DNA of 64,000 bases from Bacillus wiedmannii (GCF_001583695.1 NZ_LOBC01000050.1:186001-250000); one strand, 5' to 3'. Shown: positions 17,386 to 25,693, counted from the first letter of the stretch. Notes: generated by a model not told the origin, from the sequence alone. Numbers and translations: made by a program.

Positions 17386-19611
17386 ATGAACCTTTCTATA
17401 TACGAAGGTTTAGGTATTATTTTTTTCATAATCATTATTACTTACGCTCTCGCCCACAAATATTTATGGTCAAAAAAATTACTTATTATTCTATTTCTCG
17501 TTAGTAATGCCATTTACCTTATTTGGCGAACTTTTTATTCGTTACCAACTATTAATCTCATAAGTATTATCGCGGGTATTATATTGTTAGTTACAGAGTG
17601 GGCTGGTTATTTACAATCTATCGTTTTTAGCATCATTTCATGGAAACCGTATAAACGGAAAGAAGTACCGTTATCTACTTTCGAAACATTACCTACCGTT
17701 GATATTTTTATCGCAACCTACAATGAGCCACTCGATTTATTAAAACGAACTGTCGCTGGTTGTACAATGTTAACTTATCCGAAAGAGTTGCTCAATATTT
17801 ACATTTGTGATGTTGGTCGACGCGAAAGTGTTAAAAATCTTGCTAGTGAATTTTCTGTCCACTATATTACTCGTACTGAAAACACTCATGCTAAAGCAGG
17901 AAACTTAAATCATGCCATGACCCATTCGACAGGTGATATTATCGTTACAATGGATGCTGATATGGTCCCAAGAGCCAACTTTTTAGAGCGAACGATTGGT
18001 TATTTTTCTAAAAATAATATTGTATTTGTTCAAGCACCACAAGTGTTTTATAATGCTGATCCGTTCCAATATAATTTATTTTTTGAAGATAACATAGCCA
18101 ATGAACAAGATTTCTTTATGCGTCAATTAGAAGAAGGAAAAGATCGATTTAATGCTACGATGTATGTTGGTAGTAACGCTCTATTTCGCCGTACTGCTCT
18201 TGAAGAAATTGGCGGATTTGCAACTGGCGTTATTACTGAAGATATGGCAACTGGTATGCTACTACAAGCGAACAAATGGGAAACTGTATTTGTCAATGAA
18301 ACACTCGCTGTTGGATTATCCCCAGAAACTTTTAGTGATTTATTAAAACAACGTGATCGCTGGTGCCGAGGGAATATTCAAGTCGTAAAAAAATGGAATC
18401 CTTTCACTTTAAAAGGATTATCTTTTATGCAGCGTCTTTTATATGCAGATGGAATTCACTATTGGTTTTTCGGCGTTTATAAAATGATATTTTTACTAGC
18501 ACCACTATTATTTTTAGTATTTGATATTTACAGTTTAGAAATTAATTTTATGCAATTATTTATGTTTTGGGCTCCTGCCTTTTTAACGTCACAGCTTATT
18601 TTCAAAGCTGTTTCGAATAAAAAACGAACGACTACGTGGAGTCATGTATACGAAGTAGCTATGGCACCTTATATGGGATTTGCTATATTATCAGAAACGT
18701 TCTTACGAAAAAAGTTTCAATTTCATGTAACGAGAAAAGGCGTCCAAAATAATACGAGACATTTTTTATGGATTGCAAGTGTCCCTCATCTCGTGCTACT
18801 AATATTAACAGTTATTGCACTTATTCGGGCAACACTTATGCTCTTATACCCTGCGCAATATCATATTGAAAGAGAAAGTTTATATATTAATATTTTCTGG
18901 GTACTATACAACGGGGTAGCGATTATCACTTCATTATTTGTAGCATTTGAAAAACCGCGTTTCCGAAACTCTGAACGTTTCGTAGTAAATTTACCAGGTA
19001 CTTTACAAACCGAAGATATGACGATTTCTTGCCACGTCCTTGATATTAGTGAAACTGGTGCACGTTTTGAAGTAGATTCATACATTCCATTTGAAACTTT
19101 ATCAAGTCTATCTTCCTATACATTATCTTTTGGAGAGGTAGAAAAGATTCATAGTAGAAAAAAATGGATTCGGAGACAAGAAAATTCTGTGCAAATTGGC
19201 GTGTCGTTTCATGATGTATCCCATGAGCAATATTGTAAACTCATTCTTCATCTATTTAGTAAACCTGTTAATGACCGGGTGGAAAAGGTGTACGATAAGG
19301 CATTTCTTACACTAGCAATTGCATCTTTCATAAAAAACACAAAGAAATCACCAAGGCAATTTCGCAGGCAACATATACGTGAAGAACTTATGACTCCTGG
19401 AACATTACATATGAACGGGATGCCAATTGAAGCGACCATTATCGACTACAGTACCGGTGGGTGTCAAATACAAACGAACACCCCACTCGCCATTGATCAA
19501 TTTATACACGTAACAATGAATGAGCGTAATATTCAAAAGAAAAAAGCGCAAGTATGTTGGATTCAAAAAAAGGGTCGTAAAATATATGCGGGATTAAAAT
19601 TTACAGCGTAA
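17386..19611 (+). CDS. Membrane family-2 glycosyltransferase with two C-terminal PilZ domains
   Basis: A 741-residue BcsA-like processive glycosyltransferase. N-terminal membrane segments span ~5-80. The GT2 domain (about 100-350) shows VDIFIATYNEP, MDADM (DxD), ITEDMA and QRDRW (QxxRW). More membrane segments lie at ~360-540. Two PilZ-type regions follow, near 545-640 (RNSERF, DISETGARF) and 655-741 (RRQHIREE, DYSTGGCQI), each with an N-terminal Arg pair and a (D/N)xSxxG motif that bind cyclic-di-GMP in this family. It would extend and export a polysaccharide when c-di-GMP is high. It stands alone, divergent from the pilus operon, which suggests shared sessile-lifestyle control. SD AAAGGAGG is strong. 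Confidence 0.88.
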   Translation: MNLSIYEGLGIIFFIIIITYALAHKYLWSKKLLIILFLVSNAIYLIWRTFYSLPTINLISIIAGIILLVTEWAGYLQSIVFSIISWKPYKRKEVPLSTFETLPTVDIFIATYNEPLDLLKRTVAGCTMLTYPKELLNIYICDVGRRESVKNLASEFSVHYITRTENTHAKAGNLNHAMTHSTGDIIVTMDADMVPRANFLERTIGYFSKNNIVFVQAPQVFYNADPFQYNLFFEDNIANEQDFFMRQLEEGKDRFNATMYVGSNALFRRTALEEIGGFATGVITEDMATGMLLQANKWETVFVNETLAVGLSPETFSDLLKQRDRWCRGNIQVVKKWNPFTLKGLSFMQRLLYADGIHYWFFGVYKMIFLLAPLLFLVFDIYSLEINFMQLFMFWAPAFLTSQLIFKAVSNKKRTTTWSHVYEVAMAPYMGFAILSETFLRKKFQFHVTRKGVQNNTRHFLWIASVPHLVLLILTVIALIRATLMLLYPAQYHIERESLYINIFWVLYNGVAIITSLFVAFEKPRFRNSERFVVNLPGTLQTEDMTISCHVLDISETGARFEVDSYIPFETLSSLSSYTLSFGEVEKIHSRKKWIRRQENSVQIGVSFHDVSHEQYCKLILHLFSKPVNDRVEKVYDKAFLTLAIASFIKNTKKSPRQFRRQHIREELMTPGTLHMNGMPIEATIIDYSTGGCQIQTNTPLAIDQFIHVTMNERNIQKKKAQVCWIQKKGRKIYAGLKFTA

Positions 19612-19645
19612 AAAAGAAAAGAAGCCTCGTGCTTCTTTTCTTTTT
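19611..19645 (+). terminator. Intrinsic terminator after the glycosyltransferase gene
   Basis: Stem AAAAAGAAAAGAAGC (19611-19625) with GCTTCTTTTCTTTTT (19631-19645), followed by T-rich sequence. Confidence 0.85.
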
Positions 19646-19661
19646 TTACCCGCTATTTGCT

Positions 19662-19726
19662 AGGCAGTAAGACCCCCGCCTCAAAGTCCAGTGAAGGCAA
19701 TGAAGTTAGGTGGGGTCAAGCTGCCT
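19662..19726. repeat. Structured intergenic element, bcr-like
   Basis: About 65 bases that fold into one long arm: AGGCAG (19662-19667) pairs with CTGCCT (19721-19726), GACCCC (19671-19676) with GGGGTC (19712-19717), and GCCT with AGG nearby. It is GC-richer than its surroundings. It resembles the short intergenic bcr-type repeats known in the B. cereus group, but I cannot assign it to a family without a genome search. Confidence 0.5.
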
Positions 19727-19789
19727 GTAAAAGTCCGATTAGTTGAACATTATATGCTACAATATTTATAAAAAAGGAGGGGAAATCCT

Positions 19790-20125
19790 ATGGAAAATGC
19801 TCCACAAAAAACGAGTCATTATTATGCAGTTATATTCACTTCTCATTTATCAACTGATACGACAGATTATAGTAGCGTTGCCGACAAAATGGAGGAACTT
19901 GCAAAGCAGCAACCTGGATTTCTAGGTGTAGAAAGTGCACGAGATCATTCAGGACTCGGAATCACAATTTCTTATTGGGAATCACTTGAGGCGATTGACA
20001 ATTGGAAACAGAACGCCTTACATAAAGAAGCAAAAAAAAGAGGTCGTGAGCAATGGTATGAAAACTTCCACCTACGTATCTGCCTTGTTGAGAAAGAATT
20101 TAAGTTTCATAGAGATACATTGTAA
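19790..20125 (+). CDS. ABM-fold (antibiotic biosynthesis monooxygenase-like) protein
   Basis: A 111-residue protein with the dimeric alpha/beta-barrel pattern: YYAVIFTSHLSTD, then MEELAKQQPGFLGVESARD, then ITISYWESLEAIDNWK, and a closing RICLVEKEF strand. The family includes small cofactor-free monooxygenases and IsdG-like haem degraders; the conserved Trp in ISYWES is shared. The ATG 19790 has AAGGAGGGG about 9 bases upstream. It lies 2 bases before a dienelactone-hydrolase-like gene, so the two are probably cotranscribed. Substrate unknown. Confidence 0.85.
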   Translation: MENAPQKTSHYYAVIFTSHLSTDTTDYSSVADKMEELAKQQPGFLGVESARDHSGLGITISYWESLEAIDNWKQNALHKEAKKRGREQWYENFHLRICLVEKEFKFHRDTL

Positions 20126-20127
20126 TT

Positions 20128-20721
20128 ATGAAAAAAAAATTAGCTCTCGTTATTGTTCATGAAATATATGGTGTGAACGACCATATGCATCACGTTATCC
20201 ACCACTTCACTTCATCCCATATAGATGTATTCTGTCCTAATCTTCTACAAACGCAACACGCATTTCATTATAGTGATGAAGAAAAAGCGTATCAACACTT
20301 TGTAAATCATATTGGATTTGATGATGGAAAAGACCAAATTGACGAATTCATCCATACTCTTTCAAGCAATTATACACATATTGGACTTATCGGCTTTAGC
20401 GTTGGAGCTACCATCTCATGGCTATGTAGTAACAATCCGAAAATAGATTTTATTATCGGATGTTACGGCTCTCGTATACGCGACTATATTCACATGAAGC
20501 CTACATGCGCTACATTGCTTATATTCCCTGAAAAAGAAGCTAGTTTTTCAGTATCCTCTTTAATCCAAACATTGCAGCAACAAAAAAATCCTTTATTAGA
20601 AATACAACAACTACACGGTGAACATGGTTTTCTAAATCCGTACACTGAAAAATATAACGTGCACTCTACAAAACAAGCATACAATTTAATAGATTCGTTT
20701 CTTGTAAAAACACTCTTATAA
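20128..20721 (+). CDS. Dienelactone hydrolase-like alpha/beta hydrolase
   Basis: A 197-residue alpha/beta hydrolase of the dienelactone hydrolase group. Seen are the N-terminal Glu motif (IVHEIYGVNDH), the nucleophile elbow GFSVGA with Ser in place of the Cys of classical dienelactone hydrolases, and a C-terminal His in LHGEHGFLNPYT. It is shorter than the usual ~230 residues. It sits in a three-gene plus-strand group with the ABM protein and a small membrane protein. Likely a cytoplasmic esterase or lactonase; substrate unknown. Confidence 0.85.
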   Translation: MKKKLALVIVHEIYGVNDHMHHVIHHFTSSHIDVFCPNLLQTQHAFHYSDEEKAYQHFVNHIGFDDGKDQIDEFIHTLSSNYTHIGLIGFSVGATISWLCSNNPKIDFIIGCYGSRIRDYIHMKPTCATLLIFPEKEASFSVSSLIQTLQQQKNPLLEIQQLHGEHGFLNPYTEKYNVHSTKQAYNLIDSFLVKTLL

Positions 20722-20732
20722 AGGAGATTTAA

Positions 20733-21092
20733 ATGACGCTTACATTACTCTTACTTATTTTCATATTCATTGCCTTTTTCTCAGCGCTAACTATCATTTT
20801 TGTAACCGTAAAAAAGGGGGAGTTTTCAAAACGTCCCTACTTACAATCTATTATCGTTTTCATTTTATTTTTTGCAAATTGGATCTTATATTTAACATCT
20901 TTTTATGGTTTACTTCCCGAGGTAGTTAGCGAGTTCATATTCTTACCCATTTGGTTTTTCCTTTGTATTTTAGGATGTATCGTTTTTTGGCGCGAATGGA
21001 GAAACAATCGTGTGTTCTCAATATGTATTGGTTTTCTTTCCTTTATTAGTTTTCTATTTGGTTTATTGTTGTTAGTTCTTTCGGGGATGTAA
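20733..21092 (+). CDS. Small membrane protein, four predicted segments
   Basis: A 119-residue hydrophobic protein with four membrane segments (about 3-25, 36-53, 68-85 and 92-117) and no recognisable domain. The start has AAAGGAG 7 bases upstream and lies 11 bases after the hydrolase gene, so it is the last gene of this short operon. A shared bidirectional terminator follows. Function unknown. Confidence 0.75.
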   Translation: MTLTLLLLIFIFIAFFSALTIIFVTVKKGEFSKRPYLQSIIVFILFFANWILYLTSFYGLLPEVVSEFIFLPIWFFLCILGCIVFWREWRNNRVFSICIGFLSFISFLFGLLLLVLSGM

Positions 21093-21096
21093 TAGA

Positions 21097-21135
21097 AAAA
21101 GGAAGAAAAGCAAACTTTCAACTTTTCTTCCTTTT
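21097..21135. terminator. Bidirectional terminator
   Basis: Stem AAAAGGAAGAAAAG (21097-21110) with CTTTTCTTCCTTTT (21122-21135). It lies between convergent genes, and its right arm is inside the last codons of the small minus-strand gene. Confidence 0.8.
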
Positions 21136-21288
21136 ATGTTTACCTTTAGCTTTCATTGTCACTGATTCACAAGGTGTATAATAAATTTGAGGTGTCGCTC
21201 TATCAACAAACATCATAAACGTAATGAAGCCGATAATAAAGAAAATAAACAACGTTAACAAAATTGCTCCTATCGTTAAAAGTATCAT
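21118..21288 (-). CDS. 56-residue single-span membrane protein
   Basis: A small gene reading MILLTIGAILLTLF at its N-terminus, one membrane segment (about 2-28), then a polar tail ending in a basic KGKHKRKKS. ATG 21288 is preceded by AGGGGTGG at 5-base spacing. The basic end and the single span predict the tail inside the cell. The terminal codons double as a terminator arm, which supports a true gene boundary here. Function unknown. Confidence 0.65.
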   Translation of the reverse strand: MILLTIGAILLTLFIFFIIGFITFMMFVDRATPQIYYTPCESVTMKAKGKHKRKKS

Positions 21289-21350
21289 AACACCACCCCT
21301 ATATTTTTCATGTTATTACACTTTTCGCTATTATATGAGCGTAATCCTTT

Positions 21351-21662
21351 TTAGAAAAAGAAACGTAACAAAATAATCACAATCACTCCTGTTAATACTG
21401 TACCTAACAAACTACGAGTATATATCGCTACAAGAAATGTTGGAATTGCTGCGATCAAGTAATCCCACTGCATCGTCTCATGCATAAATAATACTTGGGC
21501 TAAAAGTGCTGCTAATATCGCAATTGGTATGTAATTTAACCATTTTAAACCCCAGTCTGGAATTTGTAGTTTGCTAAATACGAGTAGAGGTAAAATACGT
21601 GGCACGAGTGTGACAGCTCCTGCTGCTAGTAAAAGTAATAGTACGTCCAATCTCATTTCCAT
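21351..21662 (-). CDS. azlD: AzlD-type branched-chain amino acid export subunit
   Basis: A 103-residue membrane protein with about four segments and the AzlD signature (TLVPRILPLLVFSKL near residues 18-32). AzlD pairs with AzlC to export branched-chain amino acids or analogues such as azaleucine. It overlaps the azlC gene by 10 bases and so is translationally coupled. It is the last gene of a trmB-type-azlC-azlD operon. Confidence 0.88.
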   Translation of the reverse strand: MEMRLDVLLLLLAAGAVTLVPRILPLLVFSKLQIPDWGLKWLNYIPIAILAALLAQVLFMHETMQWDYLIAAIPTFLVAIYTRSLLGTVLTGVIVIILLRFFF

Positions 21663-22378
21663 TTTTCAATCACAACTCCAATCGTCGCAGCTAGTAATGT
21701 TGCGATAATAACCGCTATACTATCTGGCATAAATAAGTGTGAAACGTATGCGATCATAATCGCTACAATTGCAACAGTAAGATGAATTGCTAGTTTCGGT
21801 TTACTACTTATGAGCTGAAGGACAAATAATCCGATAAACATTGCTGGTAATGCATAATCCATCCCGTACGTATGTGGATCTGGTATCCACTCACCAAACA
21901 GCCCGCCGATAATAGTAGCAAGAATCCAATTTAAATATGCTGTTACATTTAAGCCCATCATCCACCTGTCGCCTACATATCCTTTTTGCGCTGCATGCTG
22001 TACTGCAACGCCGAACGTTTCATCTGTAATTTGAGAACCGATAATTACATTTTTTAATAGCGGAAGTTTCGTAAAGTACGGCGCAAGTGCAGCACTCATT
22101 AGAAGGTGGCGTAAATTAACAAAAAAGACGGTGAAAATAATTGCTGAAGTAGGAGCACCGGCTGCATACATACCAGCTAATATAAATTGGGCAGAACCTG
22201 CATAAATTAAAGTGGACATAAACGCAATTTCAATGATGGAAAAACCTGCTGTTTTTGCAATTACACCAGCTGCTATACCGATGCTCAAGTAACCAAATAC
22301 AGTCGGTAAACAATCTTTTACTCCTTGCTGAAATGTATCATCGCTCTGCAAAGCTACATGTGCCTGAGCTTTACTCAT
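21653..22378 (-). CDS. azlC: AzlC-type branched-chain amino acid exporter
   Basis: A 241-residue membrane protein of the AzlC/YgaZ family (DCLPTVFGYLSIGIAAGVI, then AGSAQFILAGMYAAGAP). The start was set at ATG 22378, because GGAGG lies 9 bases upstream; an ATG at 22387 touches the SD. It overlaps the regulator's stop by 8 bases. It forms the large exporter subunit with AzlD in the cytoplasmic membrane. Substrate specificity is inferred from the family. Confidence 0.88.
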   Translation of the reverse strand: MSKAQAHVALQSDDTFQQGVKDCLPTVFGYLSIGIAAGVIAKTAGFSIIEIAFMSTLIYAGSAQFILAGMYAAGAPTSAIIFTVFFVNLRHLLMSAALAPYFTKLPLLKNVIIGSQITDETFGVAVQHAAQKGYVGDRWMMGLNVTAYLNWILATIIGGLFGEWIPDPHTYGMDYALPAMFIGLFVLQLISSKPKLAIHLTVAIVAIMIAYVSHLFMPDSIAVIIATLLAATIGVVIEKWK

Positions 22379-23207
22379 CCTTATCATCCTCCATTCCTTC
22401 TAAAGTTCGTTTTCCTGTTACGACATGAACTAAATCTATATTTTCACGCCACAACGTATCTAACTTATCAGCTCCAAACTCCTTCGTAATTTCTTCGACC
22501 ATAATATCGTGCCGCACATACTCTGTAGCAACGAGAACTAGTGCTGGGTCATACGTTGTAACGGCCCATGAAGTGCTATCATTTGAGAAGTTCGCAATTA
22601 ATACTTCCTCTCCATCACGCGCAATAACAGTTAAATGACCACCCATTCTCTTTTCAACAACGTGGGGCGTCATATAATTATGGTGAAACGTCGCGCCTAT
22701 TTTTGTATTTGGAGCGCCAAATACGATTGAAAATATATGTACACCTTCCTCTTCCTTTTGATGAAGATATGGCTCAATTTCATGCACTTGATCTTCCCAT
22801 ACAGAAATCCATAACTCTTCCTTCGCCCTATTAATTATATTGCATATTTCTTTTACAACACGATCATTTGAGCGAATATGCGAAATTACATCTATTTGTC
22901 GCTCTTGTTCTAAACAATTTAATTTCTCATCTAAAAACTCAAAGGACTTCTCAAAGTCTTTTCGCATTCGATTCATTAATTCCGTAGCTGGTACTGGTAC
23001 ATATTTCACCGGTTCTGACGGAACAATATGCACCGCTCCTTTATCCATCAATTTACCGAGTACTTCATAAATCATCGAACGAGGTACCCCTGTTTGTTTA
23101 CTCACTTCATACCCAGTTACTGGAGAATGTTTTAGTAGTCCAATATACGCTTTACATTCGTACTGAGAAAAACCCAACTTTTGTAATTCCTTTATAATTT
23201 CATCCAT
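22371..23207 (-). CDS. TrmB-type HTH transcriptional regulator
   Basis: A 278-residue regulator with an N-terminal winged helix (about 1-80: LQKLGFSQYECKAYIGLLKH, then YEVSKQTGVPRSMIYEVLGK) typical of the TrmB/sugar-specific family, followed by a coiled-coil linker and a C-terminal phospholipase-D-like effector domain (ELWISVWEDQVHEIEPYLHQ). It is the first gene of the azlCD operon. A long palindrome 50-80 bases upstream suggests autoregulation. SD GAGGGG lies 6 bases before the start. Confidence 0.85.
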   Translation of the reverse strand: MDEIIKELQKLGFSQYECKAYIGLLKHSPVTGYEVSKQTGVPRSMIYEVLGKLMDKGAVHIVPSEPVKYVPVPATELMNRMRKDFEKSFEFLDEKLNCLEQERQIDVISHIRSNDRVVKEICNIINRAKEELWISVWEDQVHEIEPYLHQKEEEGVHIFSIVFGAPNTKIGATFHHNYMTPHVVEKRMGGHLTVIARDGEEVLIANFSNDSTSWAVTTYDPALVLVATEYVRHDIMVEEITKEFGADKLDTLWRENIDLVHVVTGKRTLEGMEDDKDE

Positions 23208-23255
23208 CGGTAACCCCTCACATTCTATATAACTCTCATCTCAAAACGATGTATG

Positions 23256-23289
23256 TATATTAGTAGTTATTAGTATACCTACTAATATA
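23256..23289. promoter_or_regulatory. Palindromic operator upstream of the TrmB-azlCD operon
   Basis: Perfect 11-bp inverted repeat TATATTAGTAG (23256-23266) / CTACTAATATA (23279-23289), with a third TTAGTA half-site inside the spacer. It is centred about 65 bases upstream of the regulator start. Confidence 0.55.
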
Positions 23290-23342
23290 AAAAAACAGAC
23301 CCGTAAAGTCAATTGATAATTCTGAAATTTATACCGAAAATA

Positions 23343-23367
23343 AAAAGCCTTCTTATGAAAGGCTTTT
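23343..23367 (-). terminator. Intrinsic terminator of the flavin monooxygenase gene
   Basis: AAAAGCCTT (23343-23351) pairs with AAGGCTTTT (23359-23367). It lies just after the stop of the minus-strand monooxygenase gene. Confidence 0.75.
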
Positions 23368-23380
23368 TATACATATCCTG

Positions 23381-24679
23381 TTATTTTAACTGCAAAGATT
23401 TTGATGTATTTCCCCTTAAATGTTCGCGCAAAGTAGAACCTGTATACTCTTCTCTAAATACACCAACCTTCACAAATAAAGGAATGACTTCACTAAAAAA
23501 TAGATTTAGTGACTTTGGAGGTCCTCCTGGAATGGCAATAAATCCATCTAACGCTCCGGCCTCAAATCTATCCATAATTTGCTTCGCAACGTCTTGCGGT
23601 GTACCAACTGCAACCCAATGTGCGGAGCCAACAACTTCTGGTCGTTCTAGTATTTGTTCAACAGTTGGTTCATTTTTCATAATGAAATTTCGTAATAATT
23701 CGGCATGTGTTTTACTGCGAACCGTTTGATCCCGACTTGGCAGCATCTCTTCTGTAACCTTACTTTCCAGCGGAATCCCTCTAGCGTCTAGTCCGAGAAC
23801 CATTTCAAGTAACGCATATCTCTTCTCTTTTGTGAGATGTTGATGAGCTTGCCTATGCATTTCTAACGCTTCTTCATATGTATCACCGATAAAGAAATAT
23901 AATCCAGGCAATATACGTATATCATCTTGCTTTCGGCCATGCTGTTCTGCCCTTTTTCTTAAATCTTGACGCAGTTCCATTCCTGATTCTACATCTGGCG
24001 TTGCAGCAAAAATTGCATCAGCAACAGAAGCAGCAAAATTCCGGCCTGACTCTGAAGCGCCAGCTTGGAATAATGGCATTTCCCCTGAAATATGCTGCGG
24101 AATATTTAGTGGACCTTTCACCTCAAAGTATTCACCATTATGCTCAATTGGCTTTACCATTTCTCTAATAACATCGGGATTATCTACTTTCAATACTTCA
24201 TTAGGGTGACTTCCCCAAAGTTTTCTTACTAACGCTGTACATTCTGCCGCTTTCGCGTATCGTTCCTCAGATGATGGCATCCCTTCCTCACCAAAGTTTT
24301 CAGCACCGTCAATGGATGTAACAATATTCCACCCTACTCGGCCGTTACTAATCCAGTGTAAAGATTGTAATTGCCTCGCTAATATATATGGTGGATAAAA
24401 CGAAGTTGACGCAGTCGTAACGACTCCAATTTTTTCCGTTGCATATGCAATAGCCGTAAACAGTAACGTCGGATCTAAAATGACATTTCCCTTATTACGA
24501 GCAATTAAATCTGGGTGCGCCACTAAATAATCTGCTTTAAAAACAAAATCTAACTTCGATTTTTCTGCTCGTTTCGCTAACTCTACTTGTTCATCAATTC
24601 CCGAATCAAATATACTATCTTCTTCTTTCTTTCTAGAAATTAAACATAATCCAATACAAAGTTGTTTTTTCGTAGACAT
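23381..24679 (-). CDS. LLM-class flavin-dependent monooxygenase (NtaA/SnaA/DszA type)
   Basis: 432 residues from ATG 24679 (SD GGGGATGG; a GTG at 24685 sits closer to the SD). Family hallmarks are FKADYLVAHPD, WNIVTSIDGAENFGEEGMPS and FQAGASESGRNFAASVADAI. These enzymes use FMNH2 and oxygen to oxidise sulfonates, sulfones, nitrilotriacetate and similar compounds, taking reduced flavin from a partner reductase that is not encoded nearby. The gene stands alone. A perfect 7-1-7 Fur box lies about 95 bases upstream, so iron or a related metal signal may control it. Confidence 0.87.
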   Translation of the reverse strand: MSTKKQLCIGLCLISRKKEEDSIFDSGIDEQVELAKRAEKSKLDFVFKADYLVAHPDLIARNKGNVILDPTLLFTAIAYATEKIGVVTTASTSFYPPYILARQLQSLHWISNGRVGWNIVTSIDGAENFGEEGMPSSEERYAKAAECTALVRKLWGSHPNEVLKVDNPDVIREMVKPIEHNGEYFEVKGPLNIPQHISGEMPLFQAGASESGRNFAASVADAIFAATPDVESGMELRQDLRKRAEQHGRKQDDIRILPGLYFFIGDTYEEALEMHRQAHQHLTKEKRYALLEMVLGLDARGIPLESKVTEEMLPSRDQTVRSKTHAELLRNFIMKNEPTVEQILERPEVVGSAHWVAVGTPQDVAKQIMDRFEAGALDGFIAIPGGPPKSLNLFFSEVIPLFVKVGVFREEYTGSTLREHLRGNTSKSLQLK

Positions 24680-24772
24680 ACACACACCATCCCCTTATTT
24701 TTAATTTACCTAGTTAAGCAATGTTACTGTCATTATGAAATTCCATTCTTATGAAAATAGATAATATGATAT

Positions 24773-24787
24773 TGATAATCATTATCA
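24773..24787. promoter_or_regulatory. Perfect 7-1-7 Fur-type box
   Basis: TGATAATCATTATCA, exactly the minimal Fur core of Bacillus. It lies upstream of the flavin monooxygenase gene (start 24679). On the other side is only the 3' end of flgG, so the monooxygenase is the only sensible target. Confidence 0.75.
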
Positions 24788-24821
24788 TTTTATGATGTAA
24801 CTGTAATAAAAGCAATAATAA

Positions 24822-24849
24822 AAAAGACTTCCACTATGGGAAGTCTTTT
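24822..24849 (-). terminator. Terminator at the end of the flagellar export operon
   Basis: AAAAGACTTCC (24822-24832) with GGAAGTCTTTT (24839-24849). It overlaps the stop codon of flgG and is followed on the minus strand by T-rich sequence. Confidence 0.8.
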
Positions 24850-25651
24850 ATCTCAATATTTCATTCGCTTCTTTTTCATAAATTTTATCAAATGAAGTCA
24901 TAACGCGTTGTGACGCTGAAATCATTTTTTGATCCGTCATAAGATCAGCCATCTCTTTCGTCATATCTACATTTGAATTTTCTAGCATATGGTTTTTTAC
25001 TAATCCTGCTCCGTTCGGTAAATCAGCAATATTCCCTTCTGCTAGTGTAAAGCTTTTGTTCTCTCTTTGCATTAGACGTGCATTTGCTTCTGCATCTACT
25101 GTTTTTGTTTGCAACTGTGCAATTACAATTCTCTTAATATCTGGTTTTTGCAAAGTTCCATCGTTCACTTCTCTATAAATTTCTCCATTATTAGATACGA
25201 AGAAATCAACATTTTCTGGAATACGAATACGTTCATTATTTACATCCATAACATACGCACCAGATGATGTTTGCAGGTAACGATCACTATTTATTGTAAA
25301 ACTACCATCTCTCGTTAAAAACGTTTCATCGTTTTTAGATGTAACGAAAAATGATGTTGTACCGTTTGCACCGTCATCTAAAAAGAAATCTGTAGCACTA
25401 TTTGTCATTTGTATATTTCCTTGTACTAAGTTCACATGCGTTGCGGCTGGTACTACAGCGTAATCAGTCGAACCGATATTTGTCACAGCCCCATCTCCGC
25501 GGCGATATGTGTCTTGTACATCAAATACTTTAGAAGTCATATTTTCTGCTTTAAATCCTGTCGTTTGAGCATTTGCAACGTTATTTGAATGAACATTAAT
25601 GCGCTGCATGTAATTCATCATACCCATAGAACCTATATAAAGACCGTTCAT
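24848..25651 (-). CDS. flgG: Flagellar basal-body rod protein, FlgG/FlgF family
   Basis: A 267-residue axial protein. The N-terminal rod motif is present (MNGLYIGSMGMMNYMQRINV, then SNNVANAQTTGFK), with the C-terminal axial helix (NSNVDMTKEMADLMTDQKMI, then ASQRVMTSFDKI). It assembles the distal rod that joins the basal body to the hook. It is the last gene of the fliM-flhF block. Its SD (AGAGGTGAAGG, 25680-25693) is far from the ATG but is brought near by a perfect hairpin (25662-25679). FlgF- and FlgG-type rods are hard to tell apart by eye. Confidence 0.85.
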   Translation of the reverse strand: MNGLYIGSMGMMNYMQRINVHSNNVANAQTTGFKAENMTSKVFDVQDTYRRGDGAVTNIGSTDYAVVPAATHVNLVQGNIQMTNSATDFFLDDGANGTTSFFVTSKNDETFLTRDGSFTINSDRYLQTSSGAYVMDVNNERIRIPENVDFFVSNNGEIYREVNDGTLQKPDIKRIVIAQLQTKTVDAEANARLMQRENKSFTLAEGNIADLPNGAGLVKNHMLENSNVDMTKEMADLMTDQKMISASQRVMTSFDKIYEKEANEILR

Positions 25652-25661
25652 ATTCGTTTGA

Positions 25662-25679
25662 ATAAGGCAGTTGCCTTAT
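25662..25679 (-). promoter_or_regulatory. Hairpin between SD and start codon of flgG
   Basis: On the mRNA, AUAAGGC-AACU-GCCUUAU forms a 7-bp stem with a 4-base loop. It sits directly after AGAGGTGAAGG and 10 bases before the AUG. Folding restores a workable SD spacing. Confidence 0.65.
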
Positions 25680-25693
25680 CCTTCACCTCTTTT

